49,784 bases of DNA from positions 1 to 49,784 of the forward strand of contig NZ_PPXX01000104.1 of NCBI RefSeq assembly GCF_021655075.1, in the 5' to 3' direction. Shown piece after piece: positions 40,827 through 49,749 of the stretch; position 1 is the stretch's first letter; each line of letters opens with the position of its first letter. Position numbers and translations under genes: made by a program. The notes beneath the pieces are model-generated. The model worked only from the letters and a program-made list of their open reading frames with translations. It was not told where the DNA came from and ran no database searches. This DNA is from Clostridium sp. Cult2. Lineage in GTDB: Bacteria > Bacillota > Clostridia > Tissierellales > Tepidimicrobiaceae.

Positions 40827-42188
40827 ATGAACTTAAAGAATAAAAATGTACTAATATTAGGTCTAGGTATTAGTGGAGTATCAACTGTTAAAGCTTTGAA
40901 TAAATTGGGAGCAAAAGTATCTATTAGTGATCTAAAAGATGAAAAGGATTTAATAGATAATCTTTCACAAATAGAGCATTTAGATATAGATTTATTTTTA
41001 GGAACTAATGATGTTCCTTTAAAGGGCATAGATTTGATAGTTAAAAGCCCAGGAATACCAGCAAATTTGGATATTATTAAAGAAGCTGATAAAAAAGATA
41101 TAGAAGTGATTACGGATTTGGAATTAGCATATAGGATTAGTCCCGATAGCAATTTTATTACTATTACTGGAACAAATGGGAAAACTACTACAACTACTTT
41201 GGTTGGAGAATATTTCAAAAAAGCTGGATTTTCTACACATGTATCAGGAAATATTGGTGTTGGAATTCTATGGGATATTGTTAATTCTTCTAAAGAAGAT
41301 ATATTTGTTATTGAAGCAAGTAGTTTCCAATTGGCAAATACGATAAAGTTCAACCCTAAAATAAGTTTAATTTTAAATATTACACCAGATCATTTGAATT
41401 GGCATGGTACTCTAGATAATTACATTGAAGCAAAGAAAAAAATATTTGCTAATCAATCAAAAAATGAATATACTGTTCTAAATTATGATGATAAATTGCT
41501 AAAGAGTATGGAAAAAGAAATCAAATCCAATATTATATGGTTTAGTGTTGAGAGTAAACTTTCAAAGGGAATATATATAGAGGATGGGTATGTAGTAATA
41601 GATGATGGTAATGAAATAGAAAAGGTCATAAGAGTTAATGAAATAAAGATGTTAGGAAAGCATAATTTGGAAAATGTTCTCGCTAGCGTTGTTATAGGTT
41701 GGATTATGGGACTAGATATTAGATTAATGAATGAAATACTTAAAACTTTTCCTGGTGTTGAACATAGAATTGAGTATGTAGATACTATTAATGGGATTAA
41801 ATTTTATAATGATTCTAAAGGGACTAATCCTGAAGCAAGTATAAAAGCAGTAGAGGCTGTTGAATCTCCCATTATATTAATAGCGGGAGGTCATGATAAG
41901 GGAAGTGAATATGATGATTTTATTCTATCCTTTAAGGATAAAGTAAAATCCATTGTATTATTAGGAGAAACTAAAGAAAAAATAATGAATACTGCAATAA
42001 AATATGGATTCAATAATATATATATAGTAAATAGTATGAAAGATGCAGTTATAAAAAGCTATGAATTAGCAGAAAGTGGAGATAACATATTATTATCACC
42101 TGCTTGTGCATCTTGGGATATGTATAGTAGTTTTGAAGTGAGAGGAAATGATTTTAAAAATTGTGTATATAACTTAAGGGAGGACTAA
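40827..42188 (+). CDS. murD: UDP-MurNAc-L-alanine:D-glutamate ligase
   Basis: Adds D-Glu to UDP-MurNAc-L-Ala in the cytoplasm. The 453 residues show an N-terminal Rossmann-like domain (LGLGISGVSTVKAL), ATP site TGTNGKTTTT (near 114-123), NITPDHLNWHG, and in the C-terminal domain NDSKGTNPEA and LSPACASWD. GCAAGGTGTAATC precedes the ATG. Confidence 0.97.
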   Translation: MNLKNKNVLILGLGISGVSTVKALNKLGAKVSISDLKDEKDLIDNLSQIEHLDIDLFLGTNDVPLKGIDLIVKSPGIPANLDIIKEADKKDIEVITDLELAYRISPDSNFITITGTNGKTTTTTLVGEYFKKAGFSTHVSGNIGVGILWDIVNSSKEDIFVIEASSFQLANTIKFNPKISLILNITPDHLNWHGTLDNYIEAKKKIFANQSKNEYTVLNYDDKLLKSMEKEIKSNIIWFSVESKLSKGIYIEDGYVVIDDGNEIEKVIRVNEIKMLGKHNLENVLASVVIGWIMGLDIRLMNEILKTFPGVEHRIEYVDTINGIKFYNDSKGTNPEASIKAVEAVESPIILIAGGHDKGSEYDDFILSFKDKVKSIVLLGETKEKIMNTAIKYGFNNIYIVNSMKDAVIKSYELAESGDNILLSPACASWDMYSSFEVRGNDFKNCVYNLRED

Positions 42189-42189
42189 A

Positions 42190-43308
42190 ATGGCTAAAAA
42201 GGTTAAAAAAAGAGCTTGTGACTTCACTCTACTTTTAGCAACATTACTCCTAGTATTTATAGGAATAATAATGGTTTTTAGTTCATCTTGGCCAGAAGGC
42301 ATAAAATCTTTTAATGATGGATACCATTTTTTAAAGAAACAAATATTTGCATCTATTTTAGGATTAATTGCAATGCTTTTCTTTATGAATTTTGATTATA
42401 GAATCATTAAAAGGATGTCTTGGCTAATATATATTGTTTCATTGCTAAGTGGTCTTTTAATATTTACTCCCTTAGGAATTGTTAAAAAAGGAGCAAGAAG
42501 ATGGGTTAATTTAGGTTTTACAACCTTTATGCCTTCAGATGTAATAAAGTTGGGAGCTATTATCTTTTTAGCAGCTTTTTTATCTAAAAGGAAGGATATA
42601 ATAAAGGATTTTAAAAAATCTACTATCCCTACTGTACTAATTATTGGTTTATCCTGTGGGATGATATATTTACAAAAGGATTTAGGTACAACAGTAACTT
42701 TAGCCATGACTTTAATGAGTATTTTCTTTGTAGCTGGAATGAAAATTAGTCATTTGTTATTAATGATAATAGGAGCTTCTGCTGGATTAGTGATGGCAAT
42801 TTTCAGTGATGAAAATGAATATAGAATGAAAAGATTAACAGCTTTTTTAGACCCTTTTGCAGACAAAATAGATACTGGATGGCAAGCAGTTCAGTCTCTA
42901 TATGCCTTAGGGTCTGGTGGATTATTTGGATTAGGCTTGGGTAAAAGTAGACAGAAGTTTTTCTATATTCCAGAACCACATAATGATTTTATATTTGCAA
43001 TTATTGGGGAGGAATTAGGATTTTTAGGTGCATTAACTGTAATCTTATTATTTATGGTACTCATTTGGAGAGGGATTAGGATAGCTTTAAATGTAAATGA
43101 TTTATTTGGATGTTTATTAGCTACAGGTATAGTTGCATTAATTACAATTCAATCTTTAATCCATATTGCAGTTGTAACATCGTCCATACCAACAACTGGA
43201 ATTCCACTACCTTTTGTTAGTTATGGAGGAACATCATTGATTCTATATATGTCATCGGTAGGTATTCTATTAAATATATCAAGATATGTAAAATTGGATA
43301 GGAGTTGA
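42190..43308 (+). CDS. spoVE: SEDS glycosyltransferase FtsW/SpoVE
   Basis: Polymerises lipid II into glycan strands together with the class B PBP. The 372-residue membrane protein has about ten helices with the SEDS patches FMPSDVIKL, LQKDLGTTV, GWQAVQSLYALGSGGLFG, EPHNDFIFAIIGEELGF and GIPLPFVSYGGTS. Only one SEDS gene is in the window; whether it acts in vegetative division (FtsW), sporulation (SpoVE) or both cannot be decided. Starts one base after the murD stop. Confidence 0.94.
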   Translation: MAKKVKKRACDFTLLLATLLLVFIGIIMVFSSSWPEGIKSFNDGYHFLKKQIFASILGLIAMLFFMNFDYRIIKRMSWLIYIVSLLSGLLIFTPLGIVKKGARRWVNLGFTTFMPSDVIKLGAIIFLAAFLSKRKDIIKDFKKSTIPTVLIIGLSCGMIYLQKDLGTTVTLAMTLMSIFFVAGMKISHLLLMIIGASAGLVMAIFSDENEYRMKRLTAFLDPFADKIDTGWQAVQSLYALGSGGLFGLGLGKSRQKFFYIPEPHNDFIFAIIGEELGFLGALTVILLFMVLIWRGIRIALNVNDLFGCLLATGIVALITIQSLIHIAVVTSSIPTTGIPLPFVSYGGTSLILYMSSVGILLNISRYVKLDRS

Positions 43309-43312
43309 AATC

Positions 43313-44416
43313 ATGAAATATCTTATAACTGGAGGAGGAACCGGAGGACATATTTATCCAGCTTTGGCAATAGCTTGGGAGATAAAAAATAGACATAAGG
43401 AAGCAGAAATTTTATATGTTGGAACTGAAAAAGGACTTGAAAGTGAATTAATTCCAAAAGAGGGTTTTAATTTTAAAACCATTAGAGTTATGTGGATGCC
43501 TAGAAAAATCAATCTAAATTCATTTAAAGCTGTCAAAGAATTGTTTCTGGGTCTAATGGATGCGAATAAGATTATTAAAGAGTTTAATCCAGATGTAGTA
43601 ATAGGAACTGGAGGCTATGTATGTGGGCCTGTGGTGTACATGGCTAGTAGAAAAAAAATTCCTACAGTAATCCATGAGCAAAATGCTTTTCCGGGTATTA
43701 CCAATAAAATTCTTGCTAGATATGTAGACAAGGTTCTTATAACTTTCAAGGAATCAAAGAAGTATTTCAAATATCCAGATAAAACAATTATTACAGGTAA
43801 TCCAATACGAAAAAGCATAATGGATATTGATAAAAAACAAGCTTATAAGGATTTAAATATCCATCCTAATGTACCTTTTATACTTTCTTTTGGTGGTAGT
43901 GGTGGTCAGAAAAAATTAAACGAAGCCATGTTTTATGTGATTAAAAAAAATATATTTAATGATAATTTGCAAATTATCCATGTAACAGGAAAAAGGTTTT
44001 ATGAAGAATTTACAAATAGGTTAAAAATGGAAAAATTAGACATCAAACAGAATATAAGAGTTTTACCATATTTTTATGACATTCTTAAGGGATATAATGT
44101 AGCAGATTTAGTTATTACTAGTGCTGGAGCTATTACTTTAGCAGAAATTTCTGCTATTGGTGTACCAAGCATATTGATACCAAAAGGTTATACTGCTGAA
44201 AATCATCAAGAATATAATGCAAAAGCTTTTAGTGAAAATGGTGCTGCTCATTTAATTTTAGAAAAGGATTTGACTGGAGAAGGTCTAAATGAAGCTATTC
44301 ATAATATTGTTATGGACAGGGCTAAACTTAGGGAAATGAGTAAAAAAAGCCAATCTTTAGGTAGGATAGATGCAACAGAAAAAATTGTCAATATTATAGA
44401 CGAATTAACTAGATAA
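43313..44416 (+). CDS. murG: Lipid II synthase MurG
   Basis: GT28 enzyme that adds GlcNAc to lipid I on the inner membrane face. The 367 residues begin with the GGGTGGHIYPALAIA loop, followed by GTGGYVCGPVVYMA, HEQNAFPG, the second-domain loop SFGGSGGQKKLN, and ITSAGAITLAEISAIGVPSILIP with the PKGYTAENHQEYNA acceptor/UDP site. AGGAGTTGAAATC precedes the ATG, 4 bases after the SEDS gene. Confidence 0.97.
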   Translation: MKYLITGGGTGGHIYPALAIAWEIKNRHKEAEILYVGTEKGLESELIPKEGFNFKTIRVMWMPRKINLNSFKAVKELFLGLMDANKIIKEFNPDVVIGTGGYVCGPVVYMASRKKIPTVIHEQNAFPGITNKILARYVDKVLITFKESKKYFKYPDKTIITGNPIRKSIMDIDKKQAYKDLNIHPNVPFILSFGGSGGQKKLNEAMFYVIKKNIFNDNLQIIHVTGKRFYEEFTNRLKMEKLDIKQNIRVLPYFYDILKGYNVADLVITSAGAITLAEISAIGVPSILIPKGYTAENHQEYNAKAFSENGAAHLILEKDLTGEGLNEAIHNIVMDRAKLREMSKKSQSLGRIDATEKIVNIIDELTR

Positions 44417-44492
44417 TTACTTTGTCACACTTCCAATTAATATGCATAATATGTTCATATACGTCTATTTAGTCATATTTGGAGGTGCGATA

Positions 44493-45746
44493 ATGGGGAA
44501 AATAATTGTAACTGGGGGCAATAGATTAACTGGAGAAATTAGCATTTCTGGGGCAAAGAATGCAATCTTACCTATTTTAGCCGCTACTGTTATAGGAGCT
44601 AATGAAAGTACAATTTTCAATGTTCCTGATCTTAGAGATGTGGAAATTATGAAGAAAATACTATTATCCCTTGGTTGTAGTGTAAAAAAAATGGATAAAA
44701 TGATTTGGGTGGATTCAAAACCCTTAAATAATATTAAAATTCCTGAGGAATTAGTAAGAGAAATGCGATCATCAATAATATTTATGGGAGCTATGTTATC
44801 TAGAACTGGGGAAGTTGTGATTTCTTATCCAGGCGGCTGTGAAATTGGGCCTAGACCAATTGATATGCATCTTAAAGCATTAAAAGAATTAGGTGCAGAG
44901 ATAGAAGAATCTCATGGGTTTATACATTGTAGGACTAAAGGACTAAAAGGAAACGAGATACAGCTTGATTATCCAAGTGTTGGTGCCACGGAAAACATTA
45001 TGTTAGCAGCTGTGAAAGCTAAAGGAACTACTATAATTCGTAATGCTGCAAGGGAACCTGAGATAATTGATTTGCAAAACTTTTTAAACAAGGCTGGAGC
45101 AAAGATAAATGGTGCTGGTACAAGTGTAATTATTATTGATGGAGTAGAAAAATTTACTAATGTAACCCATAATACTATACCAGATAGAATAGTAGCGGGA
45201 ACTTTTATGATAGCTTCTGCAATAACTGAAGGTGAAGTAGTTGTAAAAAATATTATTATCGATCATTTACAAGCCATTATTGCAAAATTAAAAGAAGCAG
45301 GTAGTTTAATATATAGCGATAATAATTCTTTAAAAGTAATAGGACCAAAAAAAATTAATTCAATTGAAATGATTCAAACATTACCTTACCCTGGATTTCC
45401 TACTGATATGCAGGCACAAATGATGGCCTTATTAAGTATTGCAAATGGTACAAGTATCATATCAGAGACAGTATTTGAAAATAGATTTAAACATGCTGAA
45501 GAGTTAATTAGAATGGGTTCAAATATTAAAATATTTGGTAAAGTAGCAATAATTAAGGGCGTAAAAGAATTGACAGGAGCAAAGACTACTGCAAAGGATT
45601 TAAGGGGAGGAGCATGCCTTGTTTTAGCAGGTTTAGCAGCAAGAGGGGTTACTGAGGTGGAAAATATGTATCATATTGAAAGAGGGTATGAAAATTTCCA
45701 CATGGAATTGAAACAATTAGGCGCTGATATTAGAAAGATTGATTAA
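44493..45746 (+). CDS. murA: UDP-GlcNAc 1-carboxyvinyltransferase
   Basis: First committed step of peptidoglycan synthesis: transfers enolpyruvyl from PEP to UDP-GlcNAc. The ATG at 44493 is used because TTGGAGGTG lies 6 bases upstream; a longer in-frame ORF adds an unlikely 17 residues. The 417 residues have GAKNA near 20-24 (Lys22), the fosfomycin-target Cys116 in YPGGCEIGPRP, and LRGGACLVLAGLAA. Presence of Cys predicts fosfomycin can react. Many Firmicutes have two murA genes; only one is visible here. Confidence 0.96.
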   Translation: MGKIIVTGGNRLTGEISISGAKNAILPILAATVIGANESTIFNVPDLRDVEIMKKILLSLGCSVKKMDKMIWVDSKPLNNIKIPEELVREMRSSIIFMGAMLSRTGEVVISYPGGCEIGPRPIDMHLKALKELGAEIEESHGFIHCRTKGLKGNEIQLDYPSVGATENIMLAAVKAKGTTIIRNAAREPEIIDLQNFLNKAGAKINGAGTSVIIIDGVEKFTNVTHNTIPDRIVAGTFMIASAITEGEVVVKNIIIDHLQAIIAKLKEAGSLIYSDNNSLKVIGPKKINSIEMIQTLPYPGFPTDMQAQMMALLSIANGTSIISETVFENRFKHAEELIRMGSNIKIFGKVAIIKGVKELTGAKTTAKDLRGGACLVLAGLAARGVTEVENMYHIERGYENFHMELKQLGADIRKID

Positions 45747-45800
45747 CAGCAGCTTTAGCTGCTACCTATGTTTAGGACAAGCGAATAGGTGGGTTAACAA

Positions 45801-46556
45801 ATGAAAAATAAGAAAAATTCTAAAAGAAGAATCGAGAAGAGAAAGAGAATACTAAAATTACTTTTATTTGTTTTAATAATAATACTGCTTTACTTATTTG
45901 TTTTTAAAACTGATTTTTTTAATATAAGAAGCATAAAGGTTGTTGGAATCAATAAGATGAGTTATGAGCAAGTTGTACAGGCTTCTATGTGTAATAAGGG
46001 AGAAAATATTTTTAAAATAAGCAGAAAAAGAGGCAAAGAAAGCTTGGAAAGATTACCTTATATTAAAGAAGCTAAGATAAAAAGAAGGTTTCCAAAGGAT
46101 ATAATTATTGAGATAGATGAAAGACAAGAAATTGCAATAATATCTTATATAGGCTCTTACGTTTTTATAGATGATGAAGGATATATATTGACCATAGCAG
46201 ATAAGATTGAAGAAGTTAATTTACCTCAAATATTTGGTTTGGAATTTACTGATTTGGAGGTAGGGAATAATATATTTAATTTATTAGAAAGGGATAGTAT
46301 TAAAGAGTTTATCACTTATTGTGAAAAATCAAATCTTTTATTATTAATGAAATATGTAAATTTTACCGATAATAATAATACAATGATTGAATTAAAAGAT
46401 GGTATTAAGGTTGCTTTTGGACCTTTAGATAATGTAAAATATAAATTGAGCTTCCTAAATAATATACTAGATGATATAGGAAAAAAAGATATAAGGGTTA
46501 AACAAATATTACTAAACAAAGGTAATAATCCAATAGTAGTCACAGATGATAGGTAG
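45801..46556 (+). CDS. ftsQ: Cell division protein FtsQ/DivIB
   Basis: Divisome protein with a basic cytoplasmic tail (KNSKRRIEKRKR), one membrane segment (about 18-36) and an extracytoplasmic POTRA domain (about 38-107, starting FFNIRSIKVVGINKMSYEQV) followed by the FtsQ beta domain. The 251 residues are normal. AATAGGTGGGTTAACA precedes the ATG. A small hairpin AGCAGC/GCTGCT (45748-45763) lies between murA and this gene. Partners: FtsL-like protein upstream. Confidence 0.92.
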   Translation: MKNKKNSKRRIEKRKRILKLLLFVLIIILLYLFVFKTDFFNIRSIKVVGINKMSYEQVVQASMCNKGENIFKISRKRGKESLERLPYIKEAKIKRRFPKDIIIEIDERQEIAIISYIGSYVFIDDEGYILTIADKIEEVNLPQIFGLEFTDLEVGNNIFNLLERDSIKEFITYCEKSNLLLLMKYVNFTDNNNTMIELKDGIKVAFGPLDNVKYKLSFLNNILDDIGKKDIRVKQILLNKGNNPIVVTDDR

Positions 46557-46566
46557 GGGGAATTGT

Positions 46567-47295
46567 ATGAAAAAGAAAAATGGTCAAATAGCTATTACAT
46601 TAGTTTCCTTATTTTTAGGCATTATTTTAGCTATACAATTTAAAACCGTTAGTAATACTGTTGGGGAAGGGGTTTTACCAACCCAGAGAGCTCAACAATT
46701 GGCTATAGATTTAAAGAAAGCCCAAGAAGAAAGAGACACAGCTTTAAATGCTTTGAATGAAGCTGAAAACAAGATAAAACAATATGAAAAAGGTGAAGTG
46801 GATAATAACGTCTATGCTGAAAATCTATATAAAGATTTGGAGAAGTATAGAATATTGGCAGGCTATGTTGACTTAGAAGGTCCTGGAATAGTTTTAGAAA
46901 TCCAAGAGCCACCTGCTGACGTGCAATTTGGAATAGAATATAGCATTGTAGATGATTTAGATTTGATACTTCAGACTATTAGTGTTTTAAATGCGGCTGA
47001 AGCGGAGGCCATTTCGATTAATGATCAAAGATATACTGCCTTTACTGAGATAGAAAGAGCAGGAGATCATATAGAGATAAATGGAGTTTCAATTAATTCG
47101 CCAATCGTAATTAAGGCCATTGGAAATCCAGAAACTTTAGAATCAGCCTTATCAATTAAGAGAGGAATTGTTTGGACATTGAAATACTATGATTATAATG
47201 TACTTTTAGCTAAAGAAAAGAATATAAAAATACCAAAATATAGAAAACTAATAGAATTTGTCTATTCACAACCTGTAGAAGGAGAGTCCAATTAA
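46567..47295 (+). CDS. DUF881 protein (YlxW/YlxX type), first copy
   Basis: Function not established; DUF881 genes sit between ftsQ/divIB and ftsZ in many Firmicutes. The 242-residue protein has an N-terminal membrane anchor (about 8-25), a coiled coil (about 38-78, QQLAIDLKKAQEERDT region) and the DUF881 domain (about 95-235, with LEGPGIVLEI, DLDLILQTISVLNAAEAEAISINDQR and IKAIGNPETLESAL). The ATG at 46567 is used, with TAGGGGG 6 bases ahead. Confidence 0.92.
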   Translation: MKKKNGQIAITLVSLFLGIILAIQFKTVSNTVGEGVLPTQRAQQLAIDLKKAQEERDTALNALNEAENKIKQYEKGEVDNNVYAENLYKDLEKYRILAGYVDLEGPGIVLEIQEPPADVQFGIEYSIVDDLDLILQTISVLNAAEAEAISINDQRYTAFTEIERAGDHIEINGVSINSPIVIKAIGNPETLESALSIKRGIVWTLKYYDYNVLLAKEKNIKIPKYRKLIEFVYSQPVEGESN

Positions 47296-47311
47296 AATTT
47301 GGGGGATTTAT

Positions 47312-48040
47312 ATGAAAAGAATAAATAAACCTAATTTAGTAGTTTTTGCTTTTTCTCTATTATTGGGTATTTTTATAGCAATCCAGTTCAAGCAGAATAT
47401 ACCCATTTTTGCACCAGTTACGTTGAATTCAATACAAGCTACTAAAAATGAGATAAATGCAGTGAATAAAGAAATTGAGGAACTTAAAATAATGATAGAT
47501 AGTAAAAACAATCAAATTAATATGCTTGAAAGCATAGCTAGCGGTGATGAAAATATTATAGATATTTTGCACTCTGAATTGAATAAAAATAAATTAGCTG
47601 CAGGCTTTGAAGATGTTCAAGGTCCAGGAATAGCAATCAAAATGCAAGATAATATGTCAGAAGAAGCTTTTGGTCAGGAATATGACTTAGATTTAATTCA
47701 TGATGCAGATGTTCTAAGGATAATAAACGATTTAAGAAGTGCTGGAGCTGAAGCAATAAGTATTAATAATCAGAGAGTATTATCTATATCTGAAATAAAA
47801 TGTGGCGGCCCTATAATAAGGATAAATGGAAGAAGTGTAGGAACACCATTTTATATAAAAGCTATTGGTGAACCAAAATTATTAAATGCAGCCATAAATG
47901 CTCCTAACACCTACGGTTATGCCTTAAAGACTATAGATCAAATATATATAGAAACTACTATAGAAGATAATATAATAATTCCAAAATATAATGGAAGATT
48001 TAATTTTAAATATGCAAAACCATCAAAAGAAGGTGATTAA
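47312..48040 (+). CDS. DUF881 protein (YlxW/YlxX type), second copy
   Basis: Paralogue of the preceding gene with the same plan: anchor (about 10-27), coiled coil (about 43-75) and DUF881 domain with VQGPGIAIKM, DADVLRIINDLRSAGAEAISINNQR and YIKAIGEPKLLNAAI. 242 residues. TGGGGGATTTAT precedes the ATG, 16 bases after the first copy. Tandem duplication is typical of the Bacillus ylxW-ylxX pair. Function unknown. Confidence 0.92.
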   Translation: MKRINKPNLVVFAFSLLLGIFIAIQFKQNIPIFAPVTLNSIQATKNEINAVNKEIEELKIMIDSKNNQINMLESIASGDENIIDILHSELNKNKLAAGFEDVQGPGIAIKMQDNMSEEAFGQEYDLDLIHDADVLRIINDLRSAGAEAISINNQRVLSISEIKCGGPIIRINGRSVGTPFYIKAIGEPKLLNAAINAPNTYGYALKTIDQIYIETTIEDNIIIPKYNGRFNFKYAKPSKEGD

Positions 48041-48041
48041 T

Positions 48042-48389
48042 ATGTTTTTTGCTTCAATAGGTATATTGATTGGAATAGCAATAGGCCTTATATTACCATA
48101 TACTTATAATGTTCAATATTCTTTATATATTTCAGTGGCCATTTTAGCCTGCTTGGATTCCGTTTTTGGAGGAATCAGAGCAAATTTGGAGAGGAAATTT
48201 GATTTAGGTATTTTTATGTCTGGTTTTTTTGGTAATGCAATCCTAGCAGCCTTTTTAGCTTATATTGGAGATAGACTTGGTGTCCCACTATATTATGCTG
48301 CAATCTTCACATTTGGAGGGAGGTTATTTGAAAACTTTGCAAGTATTAGACGTATTTTGATTAAAAAGAGATTTAAAAACCAAGGATGA
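48042..48389 (+). CDS. sbp: Small basic protein Sbp (DUF1290)
   Basis: Small membrane protein of unknown function usually found before ftsA-ftsZ. The 115 residues have three or four hydrophobic segments, LDSVFGGIRANLERKFD (about 38-54), SGFFGNAILAAFLAYIGDRLGVPLYYAA and a basic C-terminus (IRRILIKKRFKNQ). The ATG at 48042 follows AAGGTGATTA; an earlier in-frame ATG lies inside the DUF881 gene. Confidence 0.92.
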   Translation: MFFASIGILIGIAIGLILPYTYNVQYSLYISVAILACLDSVFGGIRANLERKFDLGIFMSGFFGNAILAAFLAYIGDRLGVPLYYAAIFTFGGRLFENFASIRRILIKKRFKNQG

Positions 48390-48508
48390 TATCTAAACTG
48401 TAGTATTTACGCTGGTGCTATTTATTATTAAAGATTCTAGGAATTGAAGCATATTAATATTCAAGATTAATGAAAGGTTTTTAACTAATTGATAAGGGGG
48501 TTAAATCT

Positions 48509-49582
48509 ATGTTTGATTTTGATGTAGATGTTGAAGAGTTTGCAAAGATAAAAGTGGTTGGTGTGGGTGGTGGAGGAAATAATGCTGTAAATAGAATGAT
48601 CGATTGTGGGGTTAGAGGAATTGATTTTATTGCAGTCAATACTGATAGACAAGCCCTTTATTCATCAAGAGCAGAGCATAAATTACAGATAGGGGAAAAA
48701 CTGACCAGAGGATTAGGTGCTGGTGCTAATCCCGAGATAGGCATGAAGGCAGCTGAAGAAAATCGAAATGAAATTACTGAAGCTTTAAAAGGTGCAGACA
48801 TGATTTTCATTACAGCAGGCATGGGTGGTGGTACAGGTACAGGAGCTACACCTATAATTGCTGAAGTAGCAAAAGAACTAGGGATACTTACTGTGGGAGT
48901 TGTTACGAAACCTTTTACATTTGAAGGAAGAAGAAGGTTAATTCATGCTGAAAAAGGCATAGAGGAATTAAAAACAAAAGTAGACACTTTAGTAACTATA
49001 CCAAATGATCGATTACTTCAAGTAGCTGAAAAGAAAACTACTATGGTACAAGCTTTTTTAATGGCGGATGAAGTACTTAAGCAGGGAATACAAGGCATTT
49101 CAGATTTAATTGCTGTTCCCAATTTAATAAATCTGGATTTCGCTGATGTAAAAACCATAATGTATAACCGTGGTATAGCCCATATGGGAATTGGAAAGGC
49201 TTCTGGTGAAAACCGATCCGTAGAAGCTGCAAAGCAAGCCATCAAGAGTCCATTATTAGAAACTTCCATTGATGGAGCTAAAGCTGTATTGTTAAATATT
49301 ACTGGAGGAGAAGACCTAGGACTATTTGAAGTCAATGAAGCAGCTGATTTAATAAGACAAGCTGTTGATCAAGATGCTAATATTATCTTTGGTGCAGGGG
49401 TAGATGAAACATTAAAAGATGAGATAAAAATAACAGTAATAGCGACAGGATTTGATATCGAAAGGAGAAGAAGAACAGATCAAACTTTTGAGTTTAATAT
49501 TGAAGAAGAAAGTGCTGCAGCTAAAGATTTCCAATTGGATGATTTAGATATTCCGCCTTTTTTAAGGAAAAAAAATAAATAA
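48509..49582 (+). CDS. ftsZ: Cell division protein FtsZ
   Basis: Tubulin-like GTPase that builds the Z ring. The 357 residues contain [13 protein letters not shown], the tubulin signature [10 protein letters not shown], the T7 loop with [11 protein letters not shown] and the conserved C-terminal peptide [13 protein letters not shown], which docks FtsA, SepF or EzrA-like tethers. AAGGGGGTTAAATCT precedes the ATG. ftsA, which normally stands before ftsZ, is absent: sbp ends 119 bases upstream and that gap holds no ORF. Followed by a terminator. Confidence 0.98.
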   Translation: MFDFDVDVEEFAKIKVVGVGGGGNNAVNRMIDCGVRGIDFIAVNTDRQALYSSRAEHKLQIGEKLTRGLGAGANPEIGMKAAEENRNEITEALKGADMIFITAGMGGGTGTGATPIIAEVAKELGILTVGVVTKPFTFEGRRRLIHAEKGIEELKTKVDTLVTIPNDRLLQVAEKKTTMVQAFLMADEVLKQGIQGISDLIAVPNLINLDFADVKTIMYNRGIAHMGIGKASGENRSVEAAKQAIKSPLLETSIDGAKAVLLNITGGEDLGLFEVNEAADLIRQAVDQDANIIFGAGVDETLKDEIKITVIATGFDIERRRRTDQTFEFNIEEESAAAKDFQLDDLDIPPFLRKKNK

Positions 49583-49598
49583 TTTTTTATGAAATAAA

Positions 49599-49682
49599 TG
49601 TCAAAAAACGTTTCTCGATGCTGAGATACGTTTTTTTTATTATTAAATAATGACAAATTTTTACTTGATGATTATATATAAT
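49599..49682 (+). promoter_or_regulatory. Possible Spo0A-controlled promoter region of spoIIGA
   Basis: TGTCAAA (49599-49605) and, inverted, TTTGTCAT (49657-49650) resemble Spo0A boxes. ATGACA (49650-49655) and TATAAT (49677-49682) are 21 bases apart, close to the unusually long spacing of the Bacillus spoIIG promoter. Confidence 0.4.
49603..49640 (+). terminator. Terminator after ftsZ
   Basis: AACGT-TCTC pairs with GAGA-ACGTT with one mismatch and loop GATGCT; the run of A before and eight T after make a strong intrinsic terminator. Confidence 0.93.
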
Positions 49683-49749
49683 AGACATAAATATTATATT
49701 TATTGAATAAGCTTTTAGTATAAGAATTTCATATAAAGGAGGTATTCTA

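Noticed and set aside
40799-41353. Minus-strand ORF of 184 codons opposite murD
   Set aside because: Antisense to conserved MurD motifs and without ribosome binding site; a chance open frame.
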